DNA of 64,000 bases from NCBI GenBank assembly GCA_943735955.1, contig OX030957.1, forward strand, positions 8,577,844-8,641,843, read 5' to 3'. The position numbers and the translations under genes were made by a program. The notes beneath the pieces are model-generated. The model made no database searches. It saw nothing but the letters and a program-made list of their open reading frames with translations, and was not told where the DNA came from. How positions within the stretch are numbered: the stretch's first letter is position 1; the number at the start of each line of letters is the position of its first letter. This stretch comes from Piscicola geometra (taxonomy: Eukaryota; Annelida; Clitellata; Hirudinida; Piscicolidae). Shown here in pieces: positions 13,090 to 24,439 of the stretch.

Positions 13090-13497
13090 AGCCTGTTACG
13101 TAGTTTGTAGGTAAACTGCATAAAGAAAAAAGCAGAAAAGTGCAGAATGCAAATGTGTAAAATGCAGAATTACTTTGCAGAATGTCAGTTTTTACAGAAA
13201 AAACGTCAATTTATAATTTTATTTTGTTAGATATCTTTGAAAATAATTTTTCGGATTAGAATGTAAGTAATATTTTTTTATAAAATGGAATTTTTTCTGA
13301 TAATAAAAACATAAAATCTTTTTCCTAACCCTAACCCTAACCTTAACTCTAACACTAACCCTAAATTGACGTTTTTTTATAAAAGAAAGTATAAACTGAC
13401 ATTCTGCGAAGTAATTCAGCATTTACACATTTGCATTCTGCACTTTTCTGTTTTCTTTTTTTTACAGTTTACCTACAACCTGCTACGTAAGCTAGTA
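13090..13497. mobile_element. Foldback element with telomere-like core
   Basis: Arms of about 130 bp are inverted copies of each other: GTTTGTAGGTAAACTG near 13104 mirrors CAGTTTACCTACAACC near 13465, and TGCAGAATGCAAATGTG mirrors CACATTTGCATTCTGCA. Between the arms, at 13324-13365, lie CCTAACCCTAACCCTAACC and variants. It behaves like a hairpin MITE. Confidence 0.8.
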
Positions 13498-13499
13498 CA

Positions 13500-15660
13500 A
13501 TCTGTGTCGTATAGAAAATCATCTGAGATTCATGAAATGGTTCTAAGCAATACAATGAAAGTTCTGGTATATAAATAGGCTTGTAAGCTCTCAAAAGTTC
13601 ATTTGCACTCTTTTAATTTTCAATAAGCTCAAAAAGCTTAAACTAAAAATTAAATAATTAAGTTTTTCACTTATTTCAATAAATTTAAGGAAAAAAATAA
13701 TTGTTGTTTGAAAAAAGGTAAGCTTGCATAGTTTGGTCTTTTAAAATCCTTATATACCACTTTATGTCGTAGACTTAGCGAAAATGTAGAGTAAACGCAA
13801 ATGTTATCTAAAATGATATGTTTAGTGAAGTATAAATACAATTGTTTAAATTAATTTAATATAATCTATTTTTTATTAAATTGATGAATAATGAAAAACC
13901 CGCTAAGTTAACAAAATAAAAACTAAGCCAAGTGCGTGTCTATGTAAGCTGTTCGAATTAATGCTTTCAAAATTTTCATTTATGCCGTTCATGAAAAATG
14001 TATTTAAGGTAATTTGTACAACTGATCATCAACACCACCATCAAGCATCCGCTATTATATTAAGTACTTTTCACTCAGTCGTTTGCGTAACACTTTCACC
14101 GAAAGAATCATTATATAAATGTTATTTATTAAAAACGTATAAAAAATGTTTTTTTAGAAGCGTCTCGAATCAAGTTCTTTACTTGTTGACTTATAAATGA
14201 AAGAAATGTGCAGAAGGAAATTCGAAGTTGGAATTTTAAAATTAAGTTCAAACAAATGAAAATAAACGTTATATAAGACGAATAAATAGAAAACAGACCG
14301 AAAGTGGTGAGAAGTCAAATGAATTTTTCAAAATTTTGATTATTATGTTACAAATAAAAGTTGAATTAATAAAATATTGTATAACTTGCATATAAATCCT
14401 TAAACTCAATTTATTCTAAGGAATCACAATGCTGCTCGACCTTCAAAAGTTTGTGTTCATTTAAATGTTAAGAATTATTATATCATACATCGAAGAATAC
14501 AATGAAAGAACGGACATAGTCACGTAATTGTGATTTTGACATATTCAAATTTTGAACTTTAAAGACTATTATCAAAACTATTACATTTAGAAACATGTGC
14601 GTTTTTTTTGTTTGCTTGAAGGACCAACTATATAGCAATAAAAATACAAAAGTCCATGACTCAGTTATGTAAAATTGATTATTTAATTTAAAAGATTACA
14701 AAGATATTTTCAATTTAGAATTTGCTTATATTTTATTTCCAATTTTGGAGTAATGAAAAAAACATTACTCAATTAATTTTTAGGAAACTTCAAAAAAATC
14801 ACTTAAAAATAAAATAAAATGTTTAAAATAAAAAATAAAATGTGAAGAAAATATTAATTTAAAAGATAAAAATATCATTAAGAAACATTATATTCAAGGC
14901 TGTTTTAGAATGTGATGTTTTCTTCATTACTAAAGTATTTTAAAATCTTAAAACTTCACCGCTATTTGGACCAACTAGCTTTTATAATAAAGTGGCAATT
15001 CCATTGATGATGGCATTTTGGACCTTTTGTTTCCTCTAGACACAATCCCTTTTGTTTCAAAGGTCCTTTCAAACTATTTCTATATTAAACTATCTTATAA
15101 ATATCTTATAATATAGCTTTGATATTTTAACAACTAACTCCTTGATATGAAGAGTCGGAAACGTGGTTTAGGAACATATTCTTTCCAGCAATGTCCTTTT
15201 GAGTCAGTTCAAATATTTTAAAAGAAATAAATTGAGTTCTGGCTTCTTCAAAACTTCTGTCCAGTCTTTGGGTGCCTCCACATCGGCTGATAAGGCCGAC
15301 ATCTCTGTCCTATTCCGTGATCGTTTAATCAAAATAATGAGACTATGTCCGTTTTTTCAAGGTATATACTTTCTTTTATGCATATATTTGGACATGAACT
15401 ATATCACTAAGAAAGGTTTATGAAGATAAAATTAATGGTATAGCTATTTTTTTAAACCAAATTTTACTACACCCGTTCTTTCAGTTTAGTATTCTTTGAA
15501 AACTTTTCAATTACAGACCGGCCAAAATTGCCCATTTTCTTAGCTTCGACCATGTTTCGATTTTGGCAAAACCTAAAATTACAGTTTCAGCCATTTCGGA
15601 ATTTGCCATATATTTGCCATTTCAGTTCAACTTCGGTTTTGGTCAATTTATGAAAAGAAA
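13500..15660. other. Region between genes 1 and 2, no gene identified
   Basis: The region is AT-rich. A GC-richer patch at about 15220-15330 has an open plus-strand frame (GFFKTSVQSLGASTSADKAD) after a possible acceptor TTTCCAG at 15182. It has no in-frame ATG and no family match. At 15515-15650 a TTCGGTTTTGGCC-type repeat resembles that at 54890-56145. Confidence 0.4.
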
Positions 15661-15677
15661 ATGTGTTTCAAAACCAG

Positions 15678-17797
15678 AAAGGAATGGAAGAAAGTGTTGG
15701 AGAAGTTCATGAGGCTTGAGATCCCGGAGAACTGTGTGCAAGTGACGTATATATGGATCGACGGCTCAGGCGAGAAAATGAGGGGCAAGGACATGGTCAT
15801 CGACTTTGAGCCTAAGAACCACACAGGTTTGGAGGTGCTTAAAATCATTGAAAAAAATTCTTATTGTTATTTAAAAGCCTATCTAAACAAGTTTTATGAC
15901 GCTTTTCAACTGCTTTTGTTTTTCGTGGTTTTGGTCTAAGGGTAATGTTTTAAAATCCCAAATTTAAATTAATAGAATGGGTATGTTTTTTTCCAGAACT
16001 GGGCATTTGGAACTTCGACGGCTCAAGCACAGGCCAGGCGGACGGCGACAACTCAGACGTGTATCTCAAGCCTGTGGCGATGTACAAGGACCCCTTCAGA
16101 GGAAACCCTCACAAACTCGTCCTGTGTGAAACCTTCACCCACGAAATGAAGCCGACAGGTGTTTATAACGTTTAATAATTTTATAAATTGGGAAAATTCT
16201 AAACTCAAAGTATTTTCAACTTAGTTTTCAAAACAATTATTGAAGGTTTTGTTTAACTATTTTTATAATTAACTAAAGGGTTTTTAAGTAAAAAACTTGT
16301 AAAAAATGAAAAATAAGTTTTTGCTTTTCCACAGTGTCAAACTCGAGAGCTGAGTGCGCCGAAGTGATGGAGAAGGTGAAGGAGCACGAGCCGTGGTTCG
16401 GTATCGAGCAGGAGTACACGTTGTTCGGCTGCGACAGAAGACCCTTGGGCTGGCCCACTGACGGAATTCTCCCCCCTCAAGGTTTGATCTTTTGTGGAAA
16501 GAATATTCAAAATAAAAATAAAAGGTTATTACTTTTTAAAGTAGTATCAATAATACTTTGATACGAAACATCATAAGAACTATTTTATAAAAGTATCTAA
16601 AAAAATTAAGGAAAATAAAATTATTCTTTTTAGAATTTTGTTTAGTTATACACATTCATTCTGGTTATATAAAGTTGTGAAGGGAAATCTTGTAAACCTT
16701 TTTAACAGGTCCTTACTACTGCGGCATCGGGCCCAAGAAGATCTTCGGAAGGGACGTTTTGGAAGCTCACTGCAGGGCGTGTCTCTTCGCTGGAGTGAAG
16801 ATTTCTGGAACCAACATCGAAGTGATGCCGTCTCAGTTTGAGTTTCAAGTGAGTTGCAAGAAACTCTTTTTTTCTGAGTAATGTTCTCTTATTAGAAATA
16901 GATTTTTCCTTTTTTTGCACCATCTTTGAAAGGTTGGGCCTTGCGAGGGAATCAAGATGGGAGATGAATTGTGGATGGCGAGGTACATCCTGGAGAGAGT
17001 GGCAGAAGAGTTTGGAGTGGATGTCTCTTTCGACCCAAAACCTCTTCCTGAGTGGAACGGAGCTGGAGCCCATTGCAACTTCAGCACCAAGGCCATGCGG
17101 GAGGACGGCGGATTGACGTTAGTTACCTCGTATATAAAGTTTAAAATGCAAAAAAAATTTATTACTTCTATATTTTGCCTTATTTGAAGTATTTCAAATG
17201 TAAGTTTCTAAAATAGGTTTTACTAAAGACAATTTTAAAAGTTTGAGTTTTTATGTAAGAGATAATTTCAAATTCTTGATACTTTCAATCCATTATTCTT
17301 TGATTAAAAGTACTCTAACTTACTCGCAGAGAGATCTATAAGGCGGTTGAAAGACTGGAGAAAAAACACCAGGATCACGTGAAGGTTTACGATGCTCACG
17401 AAGGCAAGGACAACAAAAGAAGACTTACTGGCGTACATGAAACTTCTTCCATCGACAGCTTTTCTTATGGAGTTGCTGACAGAGGAGCCAGCATTAGGAT
17501 TCCTAGACAGGTAAATAATAAAAAATAAAACGACGTTTAAAAAATGCAAATATAATATAAAAAACTATATTAAATCAAAAATATAACCAGAAAATTTTAT
17601 TCTATTTCTGAAGTTAAACTTGCATATACCACCACTCAGCCGGTTTTAAGAATACTACGATTTCATTAAACTTTCTGAAAAATGAGCAGGTGGCAGCAGA
17701 TGGGAAGGGCTACTTCGAAGACAGGAGGCCTGCTGCCAACGCAGACCCTTACAAAGTCACCAGCAGGATTTGCAAGACCGTCATTCTTGACGTGTGA
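15678..17797 (+). CDS. Glutamine synthetase (GSII), gene 2, first exon not found
   Basis: Exons read as 15678-15826, 15997-16158, 16335-16481, 16709-16848, 16933-17117, 17330-17510 and 17690-17797. They give 357 residues from exon 2 to the stop. Exon lengths 162, 147, 140, 185 and 181 match gene 1 exactly. Catalytic landmarks are intact: [74 protein letters not shown] and [10 protein letters not shown]. The splice acceptor AAAACCAG precedes exon 2 in phase 2, as in gene 1, so a first exon should lie between 10.5 and 15.6 kb. I could not identify it. The in-frame ATG at 15661 is open, but the same position in gene 3 carries a stop, so it is probably intronic. The gene faces gene 3 tail to tail. 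It is probably functional. Confidence 0.93.
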
Positions 17798-18849
17798 CTT
17801 CTACCCGTTATATGGTGTCAGAGAGGCAGCAATGGAATTTTATCGCCAAGAAGTTTTATATATATCTTATTTTTTAAAAAGCTCGGTTTTGGGAGTAAAA
17901 ATAGTGCTTCTTAAAAAAAATATTTTTAACTCGGTTGTGTCTCACTTCAGCTTCCTACCTTCTACTTTAAGAGTTTCACAACTGACTTGAGAACATGGTA
18001 AAGGAATTTTGCTGTTTTAGAAAAATCAAGTACACTTTTCTATTCTGTTTATATATTTTATAAAAAATTTTCAAATAATTGCGAGAATGTTTTACAGCTT
18101 AACAATTTTTTAAAACAAATTGGTTTGTCATGTGATTTTAGTTTCGTTATTATATCAAAATTCTTTAATTTGCCTGCAGACTTACAAAATGAAATATTAA
18201 ATGTATGCGATACTATTCCATGCAAGTTTCCATATTAAATACTAAAAACAAACTTTATGAAGAATTTTTTCATTTTTGTAAACAAAATTTTGTAATTTAA
18301 ATAAATTTACTCATTTTGAAGGGTATGAAGTACCTATAACTCTTATTTTTCAATTATTAATATTTTTTTACAATTTAAAAATTATATAAATTTGTTATTT
18401 CGGCGTGGCATTTTCATTGAATATTCATCGTTAGAAGTTTTACCTTTCATACTATTTCTCTTTAATAGTTTACTTAGTTTATGGATTTGATATTTCACAA
18501 ATCTTTAACTTGCTTATAGATAGCAACAATGACATTAACGAAAATATCTTTTAAAAAATAAATTGTTGAAAGACTGAAAATAACAACTTGATAATGGGAA
18601 TTTGTTAAAAAACCTCAATTAACTCGAATGAAAAAAGAATAAAATCATTAATTAGTTTCAAAACATTAGAGAATAATGATAAAATTATTGTAAGATGACA
18701 AAAAATTAATTTTTACAAAACAGATTTACTTGATCAATGTTGTTTTATTTTTTGAAGTAAACTCACAGCTATTTGAAATTTGTATTTGAACAATAATAAC
18801 GAAGAAAAATAAACAAAGATCTAATCTATCAGCGTCTCCTAACGAAACA

Positions 18850-19420
18850 ACCTGACCTGCGGGCTGATGGTCACCAGGTCGATAATGTACAGCAGTTCGT
18901 GTACCTTGAGGTAATGAAAGGTGGTTCCTGTGGTAGCTCAAATAAAATATCGCGTCGTTTTGCACTGCCACGGATTTTTTCTTGGAAAACACAGAAATTG
19001 CTTCTGGCGCAGTCCTTTTAAATGCCAAGCTATCCAGCAAATACATTTTAATAATTTTGCTGTATGGCTCTGAAACAACTTATAAAAAAAAGACGTCAAG
19101 AAGCTTGATGCTTTTGGTTCGCTATGTCTCCGATCAATATGCAGCATTCATTGGTCAGAAGGGGTAAATAATGAAGCAGTCTCTAATAGAACGAAATAAA
19201 TTCCCATCTGTGACATGATAGAGAAGAGAAATCTGAAGCTGCTTTGTCATGTTTTTTGCCTTCCAGATGGGTCTGTTATTAAAGACGCGCTTCACCCCTA
19301 TTTACCCAAAAACTGGAAGCGTCTCAGAGGTCATCCCAACCTGATATGTTCATCCACCATAGAGGCCGACCAATGCCATTCTAAAATATACACTTTAATG
19401 CTTTATTTGAAATTTTAAAA
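18850..19420 (+). pseudogene. Decayed non-LTR retrotransposon reverse transcriptase (C-terminal part)
   Basis: Across several frames one can read VDNVQQFVYL, GGSCGSSNKISRRFAL, LYGSETT, and then LKLLCHVFCLPDGSVIKDAL followed by KRLRGHP. This series is typical of the thumb and C-terminal region of non-LTR reverse transcriptases (QFVYLG, DG.C..EI.RRIA, LYG.ETW, L.W.GHV.RM..., KR.RGRP). Stops and frameshifts interrupt it. It sits between the tails of glutamine synthetase genes 2 and 3. Confidence 0.7.
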
Positions 19421-19716
19421 TTTAAGAAAGTTGTATAAACTATTTATGTTAAAAATGTGTTACTTTTAAAGTATAATTTAGTTTTTGTAAAACAACAAAC
19501 TCATGATAGAGGACTTTATAAAATTAAGAGAAGCGTTATAAACTGAATTTTAAAACAACATTTCAATTAAAAGTATAAAAAATGTTTAGCGAAATAAAAG
19601 CAATCTAATGAATGAAAAAGTCATTAATTAAAAACTCTTTTGTGACATAACGTTTTAAATCGGCAATTTATTTTGAATTAGGTTTTACGAAATTGAATTG
19701 ATATAACGTGGAGAAA

Positions 19717-22700
19717 TCATTCGTTGAAAATGACGGTCATGCAAATCCTGCTGGTGACTTTGTAAGGGTCTGCGTTGGCAGCAGGCCTCCTGTCTTCCAA
19801 GTAGCCCTTGCCATCTGCTGCCACCTGCTCATTTTTCAGAAAGTTTAATGGATTTGTTTAAGAAAACGATTTGCCTTCAATAGAATTTTGTTTAAATAAT
19901 TTCTATGAGTTTTAGGCCTTGAAGCTCATTTGAGGTTTAGTTGGAATGAAGAAAAAATATTTAAAAACCATGTAATAGTTTTGACTTTTCGGTTAATTCA
20001 GCTTAAAAAACTTGATAGAGGTTGTTTTGAAAAATGAACAAATGATGATTAAATATATTTAAATAATAATTAGTATCGAAATTGAAAAGTTTTGAAAGTT
20101 CCAAACAAACTAATCGTTAACTAAATCAAACGATTTGAAGTTTTTATTTAATTCATAAATCAAATCAAAGGTTCAGTTACTCTCCTCAAATGACACATAA
20201 TCACCTGTCTAGGAATCCTAATGCTAGCTCCTCTGTCAGCAACTCCATGAGAAAAGCTGTCGATGGAAGAAGTTTCATGGACGCCAGTAAGTCTTCTCTT
20301 GTTGTCCTTGCCTTCATTAGCATCGTAAACCTTCACGTGATCCTGGTGTTTGTTCTCCAGTTTTTCTATAGCTTTATAGATTTCTCTGCGAGAAAAAAAA
20401 TGTTTTTTAGACTAAATACCAGCAAACACAGCACCCAGAAAAAGTAAAAAAAAATTAAAAATTATACTTTATAATGAGTTTCTCGAAAGTTCATGAAAAT
20501 TAAAACCTATTTAATATTTGTTATTGATCAATTTCACAAGAGAATACTTTCGGTTCATCTAATGGTTTTCACTTTTTAGTTAATTAGAAATGTTTTTGCA
20601 AACATTCACCCAAAAATAAAACAAAACTTACTTGATACCGCCGTCTGCCCGCATGGCCTTGGTGCTGAAGTTGCAATGGGCTCCAGCTCCGTTCCACTCA
20701 GGAAGAGGTTTTGGGTCGAAAGAGACGTCCACTCCAAACTCTTCTGCCACTCTTTCCAGGATGTACCTCGCCATCCACAATTCATCTCCCATCTTGATTC
20801 CCTCACAAGGCCCAACCTTTCAAAGATGTTAGACGGTAAAAATGTAAAAATTAAATTCTTTAAATAAAAATTATTTAGAAAAAAATAAGTTTCTTGCAAC
20901 TCACTTGAAACTCAAACTGAGACGGCATCACTTCGATGTTGGTTCCAGAAATCTTCACTCCAGCGAAGAGACACGCCCTGCAGTGAGCTTCCAAAACGTC
21001 TCTTCCGAAGATCTTCTTGGGCCCGATGCCGCAGTAGTAAGGACCTGAAGTGGCACAAATCATAAAGATTTGATTTGAGAGGTTTTAGGTAAGTTTTATC
21101 AGGAAGGTTTGATTTATATAAATCAGATGTAGGGAAGACCGGGGCAAGATGACTTGGTTAATGATTTATGTCGTTTTGTTATTTTTTTTTGAAGATACAC
21201 TTTTTTTCTTCATGAACTGTTAGAGCATTCATTTGTTGTAATAAATATATCAACATTTACTTTTAAAAGTAAATATAACTAAGGAATATTATCATTTTTC
21301 TACAACCCTACTAAGTTGTCATCTTGCCCCAGTACCGGGGCAAGATGACAACACAGAAAAAATTCTAAAATCCTAATCTTCTGAATATTTTACATGGTTA
21401 AACTAATCATAACAATATTTTTACATTTTTAAAAAATAAAATAAAATAAAATAAATAGTAATATAATGAAAATAGGATGGAATCTTGACATCTGTAATTA
21501 TCCATAATTTACAGCATTTATTCTTTGAGGTAATTTCTTAACTTATAATGCTTAACTTATAATTAAGCAGCACAAAAGCTCCAGTATCATAATTATATTT
21601 ATTTTTGCAAATTCTGAAAAATGAGTTGAGATGACAAGCATGTCATCTTGCGCCGAACTGCTTAGTTACAAATTTTAGATTTTATTTCCATGCATGAAAT
21701 CAACTAATTGACAATAATTAATGTTAACAGATAGTATTATAAATAAACTACTAATAAATAATTTTTTTAACGAAATATGTTACCTATTTCTGTAGCAGAG
21801 CTTATTTAAACGTGCATAAAAGTTATAACGTGACCGCGGAAAACAATTAAAGTTTCACAACTAACACAAATATAGTGATTTCAGCGTTTGCATACTAATA
21901 TTCAACGAAAGAGAGGTAGGAGAGCCAGTAGTGTTCGTTTCATGCTCTTAACTAGTGAAAAACTGAAAATATAAGACATTCGTCATCTTGCCTGAGTCTC
22001 TCCTATAAATATTTGAATAAATTGGATTTGATATGATTCAGATATAACTTTAAAATGTTTATTTGATCAGCTAAAATATATAGTTTTATCTTATAAAATA
22101 ATTTAAGTCATTTGAATAAGTGTTCACAAATCTTTGTTTATGCAACTTTTAAAGAACTTATTAATTTACATATCAAAGGCGCATATAATAATAATAAAAT
22201 AATGCATATTTATAATGCGCCAAGGCACTCAACTGAGGCGCTACTCATACGTCATAAGTCGTGAAACACCACATCATATACACTAGGAATATGATAGCTT
22301 ACGGTTAGCTGAACAGGGATTCTAACTGACGACCTTTAAGTTGCAGATCCAACGACTTTACCATCTAAGCCAACGCACTCGCCAGCATTATTACACATAA
22401 TACTGTAATTTCGTGACAAACTAAATCTAGTAAAAGACTAATTTTCTAGTTTGTATCAATATGGTGGCGTATTGAAATCTATTATATTCTTGGAAATCAA
22501 TCTATTGTAGAGTTATTGGGAGGTCAGTAGCAATTAGAAGCTCGTGAAAGAGCGCTATATAAATTTATTTGATTGATTGATATGTATTCACGTCAATCAA
22601 CCTACTCTAAGTTTATATATGACTGAAAGAGTCCACTGTTTTTATATTCTTTTATACAAATACCTTAATATATTTATTTCTTAAGAAAAAATGTAAATAG

Positions 22701-24439
22701 TTTTTAAATAAACTCATTCATACAAATGTACTAGAATTAAACACTGAATCACATCAACTTCTGCACCTGAACCTTTGAGAGAAAATTATATGAGCTTGCT
22801 AAAAGGAGCAAAAATTCTGAATATTTAATTTGCGATGATTCAAGCAGGTCTTAATTTAAAATAATTTAAGCAAGATTTAATTTGAGCACTTTTTTCAGAC
22901 ATTTCAGAAACGATTTTTTACAAGTTTGTAAAACTTTTTCCCAAAATTTGGATGTAACTTTAATAAATTAAATTTATTTGCGAAGATTTAAAAATTCCAA
23001 AAAAGAGATAACTATTAGATTTGGTTGTAAAAAATCTGGATTTCTGTAGCTCCAGATAAGAACCTATTTAAAGGATTTACAAGACTTTAATTCACAACAT
23101 TATATAACTAGAAAAATGTGTAAAATAGTTATAAACCACACTAAAAATTAATTCTACAACTACAAATATTATTTAAAAAAACTCTTTGAGGTACTTCTAT
23201 AAAATAGTTCCTATTGTATTTTGTAAAAATAAAAACCATGACATTATTGAATCTATTTTAAAATGTAATAATCGGATCTTATTAAATAATCTAACACTTC
23301 CAGGTTATGTAGTTAAAAACGGAGTTTAAATATTTTTTAGCAACTAAAATTAATTTTTAATAATAACCCTAAACTTAACCCTAACCCTCAACTACGTAAC
23401 TACACCCATTTGTTGGTAGTGTTAGAAACCCTAATAATCTTTAATTTTTTATGAATATTTTTTTCCATGAAACATTGAACCTTGAGGTGGGAGGATTCCG
23501 TCAGTGGGCCAGCCCAAGGGTCTTCTGTCGCAGCCGAACAACGTGTACTCCTGCTCGATACCGAACCACGGCTCGTGCTCTTTCACCTTCTCCATCACTT
23601 CGGCGCACTCAGCTCTCGAGTTTGATGCTGCGATAAATTCCAAAAACGAGATTTAATTCGTTTTTTTTTATAAAATAGAAAAGTTTTAAACAATAAAAAT
23701 AAATAAAACATTGAATCAGTCTAGTTTCACTAAAGGATTTAAAACACTCTGGGTAAATATTTGAGAAATACTTGATATATAAACCTAAAAAAATATTTTA
23801 ATAAACAATTTTTAATTAAATTTCAGTTTATAGATAATAAATAGTAAATAAAAGATACTTATTCAAAAACTTAATTCTAAATTTTCATTCGAAAAATGTA
23901 ACAAAAATTATAAACACCTGTCGGCTTCATTTCGTGGGTGAGGGTTTCACACAGGACGAGTTTGTGAGGGTTTCCTCTGAAGGGGTCCTTGTACATCGCC
24001 ACAGGCTTGAGATACACGTCGGAGTTGTCGCCGTCCGCCTGGCCTGTGCTTGAGCCGTCGAAGTTCCAAATGCCCAGTTCTGGAAAAAAGTATCCAAGAG
24101 TTTACTGTTAAACACCATGTACAAGGCGCACTTTAAAAAAAAAATTCTTTAAAAAGACAGAAGACCAGTTTGAAACAAATCTGAAGCAAAAACTAATAAA
24201 TAAGGTAATAAAGTTTGATCGAAAACAAGTGCTTTTGATTAATGGTGAGTGTAAACTTAATTATTCAAACTTGTGTATTTATCTGCAAACCTGTGTGGTT
24301 CTTAGGCTCGAAGTCGATGACCATATCCTTGCCCCTCATCTTCTCGCCCGAGCCGTCGATCCATATATACGTCACTTGCACACAGTTCTCCGGGATCTCA
24401 AGTCTCATGAACCTTTCAGATACCTGCTTCCACTCTTTT
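19717..24439 (-). CDS. Glutamine synthetase (GSII), gene 3, inverted twin of gene 2
   Basis: Read on the minus strand, the exons are 24439-24291, 24079-23918, 23627-23481, 21044-20905, 20816-20632, 20385-20205 and 19824-19717. Lengths are the same as in gene 2, the frame stays open, and 357 residues run from exon 2 to TGA. Exon 5 differs from gene 2 by one base (AGG to AGA), while most intron sequence does not align. The protein keeps the metal-binding and substrate-binding residues. One unusual change is Phe to Leu next to the conserved Glu of the EDRRP motif ([10 protein letters not shown]). Intron 4 is about 2.4 kb and holds a terminal-inverted-repeat element (21132-22004) and SINE sequence (22186-22385). 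A TAA lies just upstream of exon 2 in frame, so another 5' exon is needed; I did not find it. Confidence 0.93.
21132..22004. mobile_element. Element with GGGCAAGATGAC terminal inverted repeats, copy 2
   Basis: It starts GGGAAGACCGGGGCAAGATG and ends CATCTTGCCTGAGTCTCTCC. The body is a close copy of 11264-12133. An internal CATCTTGCCCCAGTACCGGG followed by GCAAGATGAC is itself palindromic. It is inserted in intron 4 of glutamine synthetase gene 3. Confidence 0.87.
22186..22385 (-). repeat. tRNA-derived SINE, family 2
   Basis: On the minus strand the unit reads GTTGGCTTAGATGGTAAAGT (A-box-like) and then GTCAGTTAGAATCCC (B-box-like). Related copies lie at 55600-55815 and 62455-62640. A SINE-like tail (GCGCTATATAAATTTATTTG, TTGA repeats) follows at about 22550-22580. 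Confidence 0.7.
23303..23405. repeat. Short inverted repeat with telomere-like core
   Basis: GGTTATGTAGTT at about 23304 is mirrored by AACTACGTAACT at about 23391. TAACCCTAAACTTAACCCTA lies between them. It resembles a short version of the foldback element at 13090-13497. Confidence 0.55.

Noticed and set aside
13961..14200. Short ORF of 79 codons
   Set aside because: AT-rich composition with no domain, conservation or splice support.
15661..15677. ATG at 15661 as start of glutamine synthetase gene 2
   Set aside because: The equivalent position in gene 3 has an in-frame stop, and AAAACCAG is a conserved acceptor in three copies, so the ATG is probably intronic. Transcript data could overturn this.
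20632..20867. Plus-strand frames across 20632-20867 and similar ones at 61780-62292
   Set aside because: They are the antisense of glutamine synthetase exon 6.
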